DNA of 64,000 bases from an uncultured Flavobacteriales bacterium (GCA_903939755.1 CAJAII010000008.1:62001-126000); one strand, 5' to 3'. Shown: positions 9,726 through 19,971, numbered from the stretch's first letter. The notes: a model not told the origin generated them from the letters alone. Made by a program: numbers and translations.

Positions 9726-10214
9726 TTAATCCTCTTCTTCGTTTTCTCCACTATCGCCTTGTGGAGACGTCGTTGTATTATTAATTTCTGTGTGTCTAAT
9801 TTGACCTCCTAAATAACCCGTCCAAGCCACCAATGCAAAACTTGTTAGGGAAAGAAATAAAATGATAAACGCTATGGTTCTTGTCAAGGGTGATTTTTTT
9901 AGGGTAAGGAATAGCCCAACGATGGACGCTACTCCCAAAATGATCAATGATACTAGAGCAAACATGGCAAAATCTTCGTGTTTTTCAATCAATTTCTCAC
10001 TGATTCCTTGTATATTTTCAATGGTCTCCTCAGCAGCTTCTCCTGTCAAATAGGCTATTCCCGCTCCGCATGCAGCAATAATAAATAGTATGTAGGCGGC
10101 AATTTTTGTTTGATTGCTCTTTGTCCAAAGGGCATGTGTTAATACTACTCCGCCCAAAATGGATCCAAAAATTGGTAGGTGAGTGATTAGCAAGTGGAGG
10201 TGTGTCTGATTCAT
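9726..10214 (-). CDS. DUF2231-like membrane protein
   Basis: A 162-residue membrane protein with four hydrophobic segments and conserved-looking histidines near the membrane ends (LHLLITHLPIFG, EKHEDFAMFA, GGQIRHTEI). This layout fits DUF2231-type proteins, some of which are suspected haem or redox membrane proteins. The tail is polar and acidic (SGENEEED). The flanking gaps are 121 bases downstream and 155 bases upstream, so it is probably transcribed alone. Confidence 0.65.
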   Translation of the reverse strand: MNQTHLHLLITHLPIFGSILGGVVLTHALWTKSNQTKIAAYILFIIAACGAGIAYLTGEAAEETIENIQGISEKLIEKHEDFAMFALVSLIILGVASIVGLFLTLKKSPLTRTIAFIILFLSLTSFALVAWTGYLGGQIRHTEINNTTTSPQGDSGENEEED

Positions 10215-10369
10215 AGTATAGATTTTATTTTCAAAAGTAATCTATATATACTTATCAAAAAATGATTTGTGTCATACCCAAATATTATGGATATTGGTAA
10301 TTAAGCGCTAGCTTTTAAGGATTTAATATAATGGTTCATTGAAAAGCAGCCTCATTTTTCTCCCATTAA

Positions 10370-11347
10370 TTATTGTTTAAGTATGGTTTCCCTGAAAACA
10401 CTTCCATCTGATAATCGAAAAGTTACGGTGTAATACCCACTAGGAATGTAGTCTATTTGTATACTTTCTTTCCCAAAAGAACTTAGTATCACTCTACCAT
10501 CCAAATTAAGCAAGGATATTTCTAGCACTTCATTTAAGCGTTTTCCTGAAAAATAGAGCCTGTCTTCAGTTGGATTAGGGTAAAGTGAAAATGAAGAATT
10601 ATCCATTAATAGCAAACCGGCATCCGGGCATGGACCGGGTGTATATTGTAAAATACCATTGTAATTATAGGCAATACAACTATTATCATAGGTGATAGAA
10701 TCGCAGCCACATACAGGTTCGTAAATACCAGGGCATAGGACATTTAGGTTGATTATGTTGGAGTCAATGCACTCAAGAATTATTAGTGTATCGTTCATGC
10801 AGAAACTATTACATTCCCACAACGAATTGAAAAAATAGCCCGTGTAGTCGATTCCATTACTTCCGATCATACTGCAACCAGAAACCATAAAACAAGAGTC
10901 ATTTTGTCGTATTACTCCCAACGCCATTGCGCATGCACCAAAATCAATATTGGGAGGAATGATAAGGCAGGTGTCGGGGCCTGGCATTTGACAAGCACCA
11001 TCTACCCATGAGGTAAGTCCTCCATAATTTATGGCATAGCACGAATTATCATACGTAATGCCATCACAACCACAAACGGGTTGATAAATCATAGGGCAAA
11101 TTGCCATAGAATCTATCAATGAAGAATCAACGCAGCTTGGGGGGGCACATTCTCCAGCCACCCAAGAGGTAAGCCCCCCATAATTTATGGCTATACAAGC
11201 GTTTGAATAGGTAATGCCATTGCATCCACAAACGGGTTCGTATATCGTTGGACAAATTGCAGTGGAATCAATTAAATTGAGATCCACACATGGTTGAGCC
11301 AATAAGTTGAGATGAAACAATAAAAAGAGTAAGCATATCTTTTTCAT
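10370..11347 (-). CDS. Kazal-repeat protein with T9SS type A sorting domain
   Basis: The start is placed at the Met that begins a signal peptide (MKKICLLFLLFHLNLLAQ); an upstream in-frame Met adds eight residues. Three Kazal-type modules share C-(x)n-CP-x-IY-x-PVCGC-(N/D)-x-ITY-x-N-(A/S)-C and end in G-x-C. The first two lie in tandem and the third follows a separate cysteine-rich stretch. Kazal domains inhibit serine proteases; in bacteria the role is usually unproven. The last 70 residues begin LYPNPTEDRLYF and form a type IX sorting domain, so the protein should cross the outer membrane. It may protect the cell surface from proteases, which is inference. Confidence 0.85.
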   Translation of the reverse strand: MKKICLLFLLFHLNLLAQPCVDLNLIDSTAICPTIYEPVCGCNGITYSNACIAINYGGLTSWVAGECAPPSCVDSSLIDSMAICPMIYQPVCGCDGITYDNSCYAINYGGLTSWVDGACQMPGPDTCLIIPPNIDFGACAMALGVIRQNDSCFMVSGCSMIGSNGIDYTGYFFNSLWECNSFCMNDTLIILECIDSNIINLNVLCPGIYEPVCGCDSITYDNSCIAYNYNGILQYTPGPCPDAGLLLMDNSSFSLYPNPTEDRLYFSGKRLNEVLEISLLNLDGRVILSSFGKESIQIDYIPSGYYTVTFRLSDGSVFRETILKQ

Positions 11348-11415
11348 TCTATTACTGAAATTGAAAATCAAATGTAATCATAGTTTAGTTCAAATGAATA
11401 AAATAAGGTGTGGTG

Positions 11416-11448
11416 TTGAATTTAGTAAGGGAACATTATTTATTTTCG
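11416..11448 (+). promoter_or_regulatory. Candidate promoter of the sialate O-acetylesterase gene
   Basis: TTG at 11416-11418 is followed after 22 bases by TATTTTCG at 11441-11448, close to the Bacteroidota pattern TTG-(17-23)-TAnnTTTG. The box ends only four bases before the first ATG, so the transcript would start at or inside the codon region; translation may begin at the next in-frame ATG at 11465. Confidence 0.45.
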
Positions 11449-11452
11449 CAGT

Positions 11453-12874
11453 ATGAATAATGTTATGAGGTTTGCGCTTTTGGTTCCTTTTCTATTTGGA
11501 TTTATGCTCAATGCAAAAGTGGTTTTGCCTGATGTGTTGAGTGATAATATGGTGATTCAGCAAAATAGCACTATTAAATTATGGGGAACAGCTAAAGCTA
11601 AAACAACCGTTAATATTAAAGTGTCTTGGTCAACTATTGACTATAATTGTCGTTCTGAAAAAAATGGGCAATGGCAAATTTCGATACGGACCAATGCGGC
11701 ATCTTTTCAAAAACACGCGATAACTATTTCCGATGGAAAATTGATCACCATCCAAAATGTGCTAATTGGCGAAGTTTGGCTTTGTTCAGGGCAATCTAAT
11801 ATGGAAATGAGTTTTAATGGCTTTAAAAATCAGCCCATTGCGGATGCTAACTATTATATATCGAATGCTAAAAAGGAAAGTGGTATTAGAATGCTAAATG
11901 TTATAAAGTCTGCATCTCTTAACTCGAAGGTTGTTGGAAAAGGAAATTGGCTAGATAGTAGCCCTGAAAATTTACCATTATTCAGCGCGACCGCCTATTT
12001 TTTTGCACTGCGATTACAAGCGCAATTAAATGTGCCTGTTGGAATAATTAATTCGAGTTATGGAGGCTCTTCCATTGAAGGTTGGTTAAGTCCAGGTAAT
12101 CTTGAAAGGTATACTGATTTTGATACTAAGCAAACGATCCCTGATTCTATGAGTTGGCAGAGGCCTTATGTGATGTATCAAAATATGCTAAAGCCTTATA
12201 GGGATTATGTGATCAATGGTATTGTTTGGTATCAAGGAGAAAGTAATGTCGGACGTTATGGAACATATGCTCAAAAATTACAAGAGTTGATTTATTTGTG
12301 GCGTTATACCTTTAATAATGCAGATTTGCCTTTTTATGTGGTGGAAATTGCACCCTATCTTTATGATGAGTTTGATCAAGCGGCTAAGCTAAGAGAAGCG
12401 CAATTTCAAGGTGTCAATTTAATGTATAATACCGGTTATGTTTGCACCAATGATTTGGTTAATGAGTCTGAGGCAAATAATATTCACCCATCTCAAAAAA
12501 AACCAATTGGAGATAGATTGGCGAGTTTGGCACTTCATGATACCTATCACTTGGACACAATTCATGCTTATTCTCCATGTTTTGATCATTTTTGCCTATC
12601 AAATGATTCAATTGTTTTGCATTTTAAAAATTGCGATGATGGATTTCAATTTCAACAAGAATTTGTAGGTTTTGAAGTGGCAGATTCGACGAAGTCTTTC
12701 ATTAGCGCAAGTGCTACGGTAGGGATTGATAAAAACACCCTAGTGATCAAAATGGGCAATGGTTATGTGCCATTGGCGGTGCGTTATTGTTTTAAAAACT
12801 TTCAGCTTGGAAATGTAAAAAGTACGTATGGATTACCATTAGTACCTTTTAGAACTGATGATTGGGATAATTGA
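11453..12874 (+). CDS. Sialate O-acetylesterase
   Basis: A 473-residue esterase that removes O-acetyl groups from sialic acids or similar sugars. The SGNH nucleophile block is CSGQSNMEMS, a later block is NSSYGGSSIEGWL, and the GIVWYQGESN motif is typical of the family. The C-terminal catalytic segment is NNIHPSQKKPIGDRLA with the expected His. A hydrophobic N-terminus ending NAKVVLPD suggests export. An alternative start at 11465 (MRFALLVPFL) gives a cleaner signal peptide and suits the promoter position better. It is transcribed alone, with its stop one base from the convergent queG gene. Confidence 0.9.
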   Translation: MNNVMRFALLVPFLFGFMLNAKVVLPDVLSDNMVIQQNSTIKLWGTAKAKTTVNIKVSWSTIDYNCRSEKNGQWQISIRTNAASFQKHAITISDGKLITIQNVLIGEVWLCSGQSNMEMSFNGFKNQPIADANYYISNAKKESGIRMLNVIKSASLNSKVVGKGNWLDSSPENLPLFSATAYFFALRLQAQLNVPVGIINSSYGGSSIEGWLSPGNLERYTDFDTKQTIPDSMSWQRPYVMYQNMLKPYRDYVINGIVWYQGESNVGRYGTYAQKLQELIYLWRYTFNNADLPFYVVEIAPYLYDEFDQAAKLREAQFQGVNLMYNTGYVCTNDLVNESEANNIHPSQKKPIGDRLASLALHDTYHLDTIHAYSPCFDHFCLSNDSIVLHFKNCDDGFQFQQEFVGFEVADSTKSFISASATVGIDKNTLVIKMGNGYVPLAVRYCFKNFQLGNVKSTYGLPLVPFRTDDWDN

Positions 12875-12875
12875 G

Positions 12876-13799
12876 TTATTTCAGAAAAGAAATATTTCGC
12901 TTCAATCCTTCAAATTTGGTTCGTTTAACGGCGCTATTTTTGAAAAGTGACTGAAAGGTTTCTTGTTCCAGATCTTCCCAATCATTTTGATTTAAATCTA
13001 ACAGTTGGGCGCTAGGTTGAAAGCGTTTTTCTTGGTTGATTTTTCCGAATTTATTCCACGGACAAACATCTTGGCACACATCGCAACCAAACATCCAATT
13101 ATCCATTTTCCCTTTAAATTGTTCCGGTAAAATAGCATCTTTAAGTTCAATCGTTAAGTGCGATATGCATTTGGAGCCGTCCACCACATAAGGCGCCACT
13201 ATGGCTTCCGTAGGGCAGGCATCTATGCATTTTGTGCAGGTCCCACAATAATCTTTCATTGGCCCATCTTCCTCTATTACTACATCGGTAATAATTTCTG
13301 CAATAAAGAAAAAACTTCCTTCTTTGGGATGAATTAAATTGGTGTTTTTCCCCATCCATCCAAGTCCTGCTTTTTTCGCCCAAACTTTATCCATTACAGG
13401 GGCTGAATCCACAAAAACACGTCCTTCAATAGCGCCTATTTCTTGTTTCATAAATGAAAGCAGCTCGCCAAGTTTATCCTTTATAACAAAATGATAATCT
13501 TCTCCATAGGCATATTTAGATAATTTGGGCGCTAAGGGATCTTTTTGCAGTGTTTCGGTATGGTAATTTAATAAAAGGGAAATAACGGTGTTGGCATCGT
13601 CGACTAATAACTTTGGGTTTAAGCGTTTGTCAAAATGATTAGCCATGTAGGCCATCGATCCCTGATAATTATTTTTAAGCCATTTTTCTAAATGCGGCGC
13701 TTCCTCTTCTAAAAAAGATACTTTTGAAAAACCACAATAAAAAAAACCGAGTTCGCTCGCTTTATTTTTTATCGCTTGTTTGAATTTTGAAGCATTCAT
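12876..13799 (-). CDS. queG: Epoxyqueuosine reductase
   Basis: The last enzyme of queuosine synthesis: it reduces epoxyqueuosine to queuosine in tRNA anticodons using cobalamin and two 4Fe-4S clusters. The 307 residues are in the family range. Cluster motifs are visible as [12 protein letters not shown] and [11 protein letters not shown], and the upstream cobalamin domain contains [17 protein letters not shown] and [12 protein letters not shown]. The gene lies three bases after ruvB on the same strand and is probably in its operon. Confidence 0.95.
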   Translation of the reverse strand: MNASKFKQAIKNKASELGFFYCGFSKVSFLEEEAPHLEKWLKNNYQGSMAYMANHFDKRLNPKLLVDDANTVISLLLNYHTETLQKDPLAPKLSKYAYGEDYHFVIKDKLGELLSFMKQEIGAIEGRVFVDSAPVMDKVWAKKAGLGWMGKNTNLIHPKEGSFFFIAEIITDVVIEEDGPMKDYCGTCTKCIDACPTEAIVAPYVVDGSKCISHLTIELKDAILPEQFKGKMDNWMFGCDVCQDVCPWNKFGKINQEKRFQPSAQLLDLNQNDWEDLEQETFQSLFKNSAVKRTKFEGLKRNISFLK

Positions 13800-13802
13800 G
13801 AA

Positions 13803-14822
13803 TTAGAATAAACCGCCTTGACTCCAACCCATTTCTTTACCAAAGAGTTTGAATGCTTTTTCAGTCGCTTTTCTTCCACGTTGTGTCCGCATCAGAAAGC
13901 CTTCTTGGATTAAAAATGGTTCATACACTTCTTCTAGAGTGCCTGCATTTTCACCAATTGCGGTGGCAATGGTTCCTAAACCAACAGGTCCACCAGCAAA
14001 TTTATCGATGATGGCACGAAGTATCCGAATATCCATTTCATCTAAGCCATTTTCATCAACATTTAATGCCTTTAATGCAATTTCGGTTATGCTATCGTCA
14101 ATTTTTCCACTTCCTTTAATCTGTGCAAAATCTCTCACGCGACGCAAAAGAGCATTTGCAATTCTGGGTGTTCCACGACTTCTACTTGCAATTTTAAAAG
14201 CGGCATCTTCATCGATTGGGATGTTTAACAAATTAGCAGATCGTTCAACAATACTTGTTAACGTTTTGGAATCGTAATATTCTAGTCTAGAATTAATACC
14301 AAATCTCGCACGTAATGGTGAGGTTAATAAGCCAGATCGAGTAGTGGCACCAATTAAAGTAAAAGGATTTAAATTTAATTGGATGGACCTTGCATTTGGG
14401 CCGGTATCCAACAAAATATCAATTACATAATCTTCCATAGCAGAATACAAGTATTCTTCTACAACCGGACTTAATCGATGAATTTCATCAATAAATAATA
14501 CGTCTCCCTCACTAAGGTTGGTAAGAAGTCCTGCCAAATCACCTGGTTTATCTAATACTGGCCCACTTGTCACTTTAAATCCCACACCCATTTCATTGGC
14601 AATAATTTGCGCTAGGGTTGTTTTTCCTAATCCTGGAGGACCGTGGAGTAAAACATGATCTAAGGGTTCATTTCGTAGTTTTGCCGCTTGAACAAATATG
14701 GCTAAGTTTTCAACTACAGCAGGTTGTCCTGCAAAATCAGCAAGTGATTTCGGACGGAGAACCTTGTCAATTTCTTGTTCAGGTTGTTCGGCATTTTCAC
14801 GATAGTCAAAAGAATCTTCCAA
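13803..14822 (-). CDS. ruvB: Holliday junction branch migration ATPase RuvB
   Basis: A 339-residue AAA+ motor that drives branch migration with RuvA during recombination repair. Visible signatures are Walker [10 protein letters not shown], Walker B FIDEIHRL, sensor GATTRSG and arginine-finger region RARFGI. The C-terminal winged helix has [17 protein letters not shown]. Length is normal. ruvA and ruvC are not nearby. It leads a two-gene leftward unit with queG. Confidence 0.97.
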   Translation of the reverse strand: MEDSFDYRENAEQPEQEIDKVLRPKSLADFAGQPAVVENLAIFVQAAKLRNEPLDHVLLHGPPGLGKTTLAQIIANEMGVGFKVTSGPVLDKPGDLAGLLTNLSEGDVLFIDEIHRLSPVVEEYLYSAMEDYVIDILLDTGPNARSIQLNLNPFTLIGATTRSGLLTSPLRARFGINSRLEYYDSKTLTSIVERSANLLNIPIDEDAAFKIASRSRGTPRIANALLRRVRDFAQIKGSGKIDDSITEIALKALNVDENGLDEMDIRILRAIIDKFAGGPVGLGTIATAIGENAGTLEEVYEPFLIQEGFLMRTQRGRKATEKAFKLFGKEMGWSQGGLF

Positions 14823-14912
14823 AAGGATTGTTTTTTTACAAATTTACAAAAGCCATTGAATTGGCAGTCAAATTCTGCTGATTTTACAAAGGACACGAAT
14901 TGATAAATACAA

Positions 14913-15575
14913 TTAGGATTGAATAATTCTCAAAAATTCAGTCATGGATTCAAATTGATAATCGGCAAGGATCAATCGTGGCTCAACAAGATGGGTTTTT
15001 TCTGGAATGCAAACGGCTTTCATTTTTGCTGCCTTGGCAGAAATAATTCCGTTTAAAGAATCCTCTATGACAAGGCATTTTTCTGGTAATACAGCCAATT
15101 TTTTAGCTACTGTTAAGTATACTGCCGGATGAGGTTTTCCATATTGTTCCATTTCAGCGGAATGAAAAAAATTAAATAATGACCTAATAGTTAAGCTGTC
15201 TAGTACAATTTTTATCAGTCGGCTACTTGATGAGGTGGCTAGCCCGATGGGTATTTTTTTGGATTTTAAATAATGCAAGGTTTCAATTACTCCCTCCAGT
15301 GGGTGAGGATTTGCAGCGATAAGTTCTTCCATTTTTACAATAATGGCCTCTTCCACTTCTGATTCATCGGTAATTCCCCAATTCTCTTGCAAGTTCCAAA
15401 AGTGAATGACTTCATCGATTCTAAGACCTACTGTTTTTTGAAAATCCTCCTTTTTTAATTTTGAACCTAGGGCGGAAAAAACTTCTTCCATTGCGATTTT
15501 CCACAATGGCTCAGAGTCAATTAAAACGCCGTCCATATCAAAAATAACCGCTTCAAAATTGTTTAACTGAATCAA
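14913..15575 (-). CDS. HAD hydrolase, beta-phosphoglucomutase-like
   Basis: A 220-residue HAD superfamily phosphatase. Motif I is FDMDGVLIDSEPLW with nucleophile D13 and acid D15; motif II is GLATSSSSRL; motif III Lys and motif IV Asp lie in GKPHPAVY and CLVIEDSLNGI. The helical cap sits after motif I, matching the phosphoglucomutase/2-deoxyglucose-6-phosphatase group. The substrate is probably a small sugar phosphate but is not determined. The gap to the CorC-like gene upstream is seven bases. Confidence 0.88.
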   Translation of the reverse strand: MIQLNNFEAVIFDMDGVLIDSEPLWKIAMEEVFSALGSKLKKEDFQKTVGLRIDEVIHFWNLQENWGITDESEVEEAIIVKMEELIAANPHPLEGVIETLHYLKSKKIPIGLATSSSSRLIKIVLDSLTIRSLFNFFHSAEMEQYGKPHPAVYLTVAKKLAVLPEKCLVIEDSLNGIISAKAAKMKAVCIPEKTHLVEPRLILADYQFESMTEFLRIIQS

Positions 15576-15582
15576 GCTATTG

Positions 15583-16836
15583 TTATTTTAAGATGGTCAA
15601 TTTTACTAATTCAATTCTGCGTTCACTTACAGCGACAATTTCAATACTGAGGTTTTGGTATTTTAATTCTTCTCCAACAGTTGGAATAGACTCTAATTCA
15701 TGAATAATTAATCCACCAAGTGTGTCATATTCTTCAGAAGCGGTAATATTCAGTTTATAATGTTCAATTAGATAATCAATTTCAACCCTGGCAGAAAATA
15801 GAAATTCCGTATCACTAATTTTTTCTTCTGTTAAATCTTCTTTGTCATGTTCGTCTTCAATTTCGCCAAATATCTCCTCGATTACATCTTCAATCGTGAC
15901 AATTCCTGCTGTCCCACCGTATTCGTCTGTTACCACAGCAATATTTCCTGATTGTGTTGTAAACAGTTCTAGCAATTCTTTCCCCGACATGACGGATGGA
16001 ACAAATTCAATCGGTTTGAGAATTTGTTTTATAGATTTTGGTGATTTAAATAAATCGAACGAGTGAACAAAGCCAATAATATTATCAATTGATTTCCTAT
16101 AAACTAAAATTTTTGACAATCCTTTTTCAATAAAAAGTGCAATCAAGGTGTCAAGGTCATCGTCAATATCTATTGCTACCATTTCTGTTCGAGGGATCAT
16201 GCAATCTCGGGCTTTTACTTTTGAAAAATCTAAGGCATTTGATAAAATAAGCATGTCATTGCTCAAAGCCTCTTCGTCGTGAATCCGCGAGGAAATATCA
16301 TCTACGTAGTGTGCTAAATCAACTTTTGAAAAGACTTTTTCCGTTGTTTTGGATTTTCCACCTGTTAATTTTAGCACAACACCGCTGAGCAGAAGAATTA
16401 ATTGGGTGGGTAAATACAATAGTATAAAAACGATAAATAAGGGAAGTGTCCCAATATTTAAAAAACGATTAGGGTTAATTTGAACGATCGCTTTCGGTAA
16501 AAATTCCGCCGTGATTAATACTAATAACGTGGAAAGGATCGTCTGTGAAATTAATAACAAGGCCTCATTGTGCATGCCAAACCCATCTAAAATAGGATTT
16601 AATATATCGGCTGCTTTAATACCATAAATAACCAACGCAAAATTATTTCCTAATAAAAGTAAGGCAATCATTGTAGATTGATTGGAATAGAAAATTGATT
16701 TTAATTTTCCTTGCCAAGTCCCTCTTGATTTTTCAACTTCAATTTTTAAACGATTGGATGATAAATAGGCCAATTCCATGCCCGAAAAAAAGGCTGAAAA
16801 AAACAAGGAAATTAATATGATTACATATGCCTCCAT
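15583..16836 (-). CDS. Hemolysin/CorC-type CNNM-CBS membrane protein
   Basis: A 417-residue protein with an N-terminal CNNM membrane domain (FFSAFFSGMELAYLSSNRLK, then three more hydrophobic segments to about residue 160), two CBS domains (RDCMIPRTEMVAID through VVTDEYGGTAGIVTIEDVIE, about residues 205-340) and a C-terminal CorC_HlyC domain (EYDTLGGLIIHELESIPTVG). Relatives move or sense magnesium or cobalt. The gliding protein GldE has the same architecture, but the usual gldE neighbours are absent here, so that name is not used. It is followed by the HAD gene and preceded by purD. Confidence 0.88.
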   Translation of the reverse strand: MEAYVIILISLFFSAFFSGMELAYLSSNRLKIEVEKSRGTWQGKLKSIFYSNQSTMIALLLLGNNFALVIYGIKAADILNPILDGFGMHNEALLLISQTILSTLLVLITAEFLPKAIVQINPNRFLNIGTLPLFIVFILLYLPTQLILLLSGVVLKLTGGKSKTTEKVFSKVDLAHYVDDISSRIHDEEALSNDMLILSNALDFSKVKARDCMIPRTEMVAIDIDDDLDTLIALFIEKGLSKILVYRKSIDNIIGFVHSFDLFKSPKSIKQILKPIEFVPSVMSGKELLELFTTQSGNIAVVTDEYGGTAGIVTIEDVIEEIFGEIEDEHDKEDLTEEKISDTEFLFSARVEIDYLIEHYKLNITASEEYDTLGGLIIHELESIPTVGEELKYQNLSIEIVAVSERRIELVKLTILK

Positions 16837-16841
16837 CGATC

Positions 16842-18119
16842 TTATTTAATGACATCTCTGCCTATGTCTTTGCGACAATAAGCATTTTCAAACGATATTT
16901 TTGCAATCGAATCATAGCATTTATCGACGGCGACTTCTATATTTTTCCCGTAGGAAGTTACAGACAAAACCCGGCCTCCATTCGTTAATACTTGTGGGCC
17001 ATCGGAGGTGGTGCCTGCGTGAAATACTATGCTATCAACCACATTGTTAATTCCGTAAATCGGCAATCCTTTATCGAAGTGATTAGGATATCCACCCGAA
17101 ACCATCATGACGGTCGCTGTACTTTTATCAATAAATTGAATGTCTCGTTCGGATAATGTATTGCTAGCAATTCCTTCAAATAAATCTAAAATATCTGATT
17201 TTAAGCGAGGAATTACCACCTCGGTTTCCGGATCGCCCATCCTACAATTATATTCAATCACGTATGGGTCTCCTTTTACGCTGATTAATCCGAAAAAAAT
17301 AAATCCTTTATAGGCAATGCCCTGACTTTTTAGCCCCTTAACGGTTGGCACAATAATTTGATTGTGAACTTTGTCCATAAAGCCAGCATCTGCAAAAGGG
17401 ACTGGTGAAACGGCTCCCATCCCACCTGTATTTTCTCCTAGATTCCCGTCAAAAATTCTTTTGTAATCTTTTGCTTCGGGCAGAAGTTTAAAGGATTCCC
17501 CATCTGTCATTACAAAAACAGATAGTTCAATGCCATCTAAAAACTGTTCTATCACCACTTTTTCACTTGCCTTTCCAAATCGTTCATCCACCAACATGGA
17601 AGTAAGTTCCTTTATTGCAGTAGCTAGATCGTTGATGATTAACACGCCTTTTCCAGCGGCTAGGCCATCGGCTTTTAGGACATAGGGCGCTTTCATATCG
17701 CTTAAAAAAGCGATGCCTTCTGCCAAAGTAGCTGAGGTAAACGTCCCGTATTTTGCTGTAGGAATTCGATGGCGAGCCATAAATTCTTTTGCGTAATGCT
17801 TACTTCCCTCGAGTTTGGCACCTTCTTTACTCGGGCCAATTACTGCGCAATGACGAATGGTTTCATCGGCTTGAAAAAAGTCATAGATTCCTAAAACCAA
17901 TGGTTCTTCAGGTCCTACCACCACCATATCGATGTTGTTTTTTAATACAAACTCTTTAATTCCTTCAAAATCAGTAGGAGATAATACGACATTTTTGCCG
18001 TATTGCCTTGTCCCCGCATTTCCTGGTGCAATAAACAATTCGTCTAAAATAGAGCTTTGTGCGATTTTCCATGCCAAGGCATGTTCTCGTCCACCGGCTC
18101 CTAACAATAATATTTTCAT
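16842..18119 (-). CDS. purD: Phosphoribosylamine-glycine ligase
   Basis: The second step of purine synthesis: joins glycine to phosphoribosylamine with ATP. The 425 residues show the family's N-terminal GAGGREHALAWK, ATP-grasp elements (YVLKADGLAAGKGV, then EQFLDGIELSVF) and the metal/ATP segment GENTGGMGAVSP and EYNCRMGDPETEVV. The gene follows purQ with a nine-base gap, giving a small purine operon. Confidence 0.97.
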   Translation of the reverse strand: MKILLLGAGGREHALAWKIAQSSILDELFIAPGNAGTRQYGKNVVLSPTDFEGIKEFVLKNNIDMVVVGPEEPLVLGIYDFFQADETIRHCAVIGPSKEGAKLEGSKHYAKEFMARHRIPTAKYGTFTSATLAEGIAFLSDMKAPYVLKADGLAAGKGVLIINDLATAIKELTSMLVDERFGKASEKVVIEQFLDGIELSVFVMTDGESFKLLPEAKDYKRIFDGNLGENTGGMGAVSPVPFADAGFMDKVHNQIIVPTVKGLKSQGIAYKGFIFFGLISVKGDPYVIEYNCRMGDPETEVVIPRLKSDILDLFEGIASNTLSERDIQFIDKSTATVMMVSGGYPNHFDKGLPIYGINNVVDSIVFHAGTTSDGPQVLTNGGRVLSVTSYGKNIEVAVDKCYDSIAKISFENAYCRKDIGRDVIK

Positions 18120-18128
18120 GCTACAGGT

Positions 18129-18815
18129 TTAACAAAATGACAATATTGACTCAAATATAAATTTTCCGTCTGTATTCCCTAAAATAGCATCCGAAGCGCG
18201 TTCTGGGTGAGGCATCATTCCAAAAACGTTTCTCGTTTTATTGGTAATCCCTGCGATATTATTTATTGATCCATTGGGATTTGCATCGGCATTTTCCACA
18301 CCGGTTTGGTGGCAATAACGAAACAATACTTGGTCATTATCCTCCAACTCCTTTATTTTATTTTCATTGGCATAGTAACGTCCTTCACCATGCGCGATTG
18401 GAATTTTATATGTTTTGTCAAAGTCTAATCCTTTGGTTATACCGGCTAATTTAGAAACTGGTTTTAGGAATACATTTTTACAAATAAATTTTTGTTTATC
18501 GTTGTGTAGTAATGCACCATCCAACAATCCTGCTTCTGTTAGTATTTGAAATCCATTACAAACACCTAAGACATATCCGCCGTTGGCAGCATGCTGGATA
18601 ACTTCATTCATGATGGGAGAAAACTTCGCAATCGCTCCTGATCTTAAATAGTCACCATAGGAAAACCCTCCAGGTAAGATTACCATGTCTACATTTTTAA
18701 TGCTTGTATCTTTATGCCAAAGCGATTCAACTTTTTGACCTAAAAGATTTTCTAAAACATAAACCATGTCTTGATCGCAATTCGACCCAGGAAATGTCAC
18801 AACTCCAAACTTCAT
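18129..18815 (-). CDS. purQ: FGAM synthase glutaminase subunit PurQ
   Basis: A 228-residue class I glutamine amidotransferase that supplies ammonia for phosphoribosylformylglycinamidine synthesis. The nucleophile is C86 in LGVCNGFQIL; the start FGVVTFPGSNCDQD and the C-terminal MMPHPERASD are PurQ signatures. A free-standing PurQ implies the three-part PurL-PurQ-PurS enzyme rather than the large fused form; purL and purS are not in this window. It precedes purD on the same strand. Confidence 0.95.
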   Translation of the reverse strand: MKFGVVTFPGSNCDQDMVYVLENLLGQKVESLWHKDTSIKNVDMVILPGGFSYGDYLRSGAIAKFSPIMNEVIQHAANGGYVLGVCNGFQILTEAGLLDGALLHNDKQKFICKNVFLKPVSKLAGITKGLDFDKTYKIPIAHGEGRYYANENKIKELEDNDQVLFRYCHQTGVENADANPNGSINNIAGITNKTRNVFGMMPHPERASDAILGNTDGKFIFESILSFC

Positions 18816-18877
18816 TGATAGATTGATTAAAATTAATAATTTTTATTGCTTACAAATGTAATGATTTAGATGCTCAA

Positions 18878-19837
18878 CTAAATTCGAACTAAGAAAAACT
18901 TAATAACAGCATAGGCAATTGTTAAGTAAAATAGAATGGATGAAATAGTACCAAAACGTTTGTTGAAAAATGAATAAGATAACAGAATTGCCAATGGGAT
19001 AATCAGGAGGCTAAAGCGTTCTATTTGTTGGTAGTAGAAGAAATCGATGCTTCCCATACAAATCGCAACTGCGATTAAAAGCCAAATGATTTGTATTTGT
19101 TTTTTTAACCTATTTGAACTTTTAAGTATGCGTTTGCGAATTCCGAGTGTACTCAAAATTAATAATATTAAAATGAAGATTAATATTATTATAAAGTCTT
19201 TATGTATTTGTAGATTTTCTTTGGACTGAATTAATTTAGTGCTTAATTGACCTCCATTCCATTTTAAATAAAATAAGCCAAAAAGAAGAGGTGCGATAAA
19301 CCCCGCGATAAAAATGATTAATTCTCGAACGATAAAAGGCCGAATAACAAGATACATGAAAACATATACAGGAGTAAAGATGATTAAAGGGGGGTGAAAT
19401 GAGGCCGCACAACCTAAAAAAAATGCGCCGTTAAAGATGGCTTCTTTTCCATCAGCGTTTTGTTTTAATTTGAAGTATTGGACTAAACTGAGAATGATAA
19501 AAGTGTGTGAGATCAAAATCCCATCTAATCGATAAAATGAATAATAAAAGCTCATTAATATCACATAAATTAATGATATTATATACGTATTCCGGTCTTG
19601 AAAATCGTAGTTATTATATAGGTAGTTTAAATAAATGGCATTCAATAAGACAAGAATACTGGCCGAAATCTGAGTGAATATTATGGGGAAATTGAAAAAT
19701 CCATTCCAAAAACCATAATTTATTTCATTCTCAATCTCATGGTAAACATATTGATTGTTTAGTAAATAAAAAGACAGGATAATAAAGGGCAACAAAAACA
19801 GTACTATTATCCTATTTCCTAAAAACAATCGAATCAT
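18878..19837 (-). CDS. DUF6427-like polytopic membrane protein
   Basis: A 319-residue protein that is nearly all hydrophobic, with about nine membrane segments. Two features resemble DUF6427 proteins of flavobacteria: the short polar start before the first helix, and the central segment FLGCAASFHPPLIIFTPVYV followed by RPFIVRELIIFIAG. Such proteins have an unknown role, possibly in lipid or cell-envelope assembly. It is upstream of purQ on the same strand with a 62-base gap and divergent from the dksA-like gene. Confidence 0.6.
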   Translation of the reverse strand: MIRLFLGNRIIVLFLLPFIILSFYLLNNQYVYHEIENEINYGFWNGFFNFPIIFTQISASILVLLNAIYLNYLYNNYDFQDRNTYIISLIYVILMSFYYSFYRLDGILISHTFIILSLVQYFKLKQNADGKEAIFNGAFFLGCAASFHPPLIIFTPVYVFMYLVIRPFIVRELIIFIAGFIAPLLFGLFYLKWNGGQLSTKLIQSKENLQIHKDFIIILIFILILLILSTLGIRKRILKSSNRLKKQIQIIWLLIAVAICMGSIDFFYYQQIERFSLLIIPLAILLSYSFFNKRFGTISSILFYLTIAYAVIKFFLVRI

Positions 19838-19939
19838 AAGGCGAAAATAGAGAAAATTCCTATTACTGAATTAAAATTTAAGTAACTCAAAAATTATTAA
19901 TTATTAATTCTCAATATTACGGGTGCACTTAAAAAACAT

Positions 19940-19947
19940 TATATTTG
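19940..19947 (+). promoter_or_regulatory. -7 box of the dksA-like/lspA operon
   Basis: TATATTTG is a perfect TAnnTTTG box. It lies 24 bases before the ATG at 19972. A TTG codon inside this box is in frame with the gene but would overlap the promoter, which supports using the ATG as start. Confidence 0.55.
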
Positions 19948-19971
19948 TTTCCCTTTCAAAATATAAAGATA

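Noticed and set aside
15583-16836. GldE gliding protein
   Set aside because: Architecture is compatible, but the usual gldE neighbours are absent and other CorC/HlyC paralogues share the same domains.
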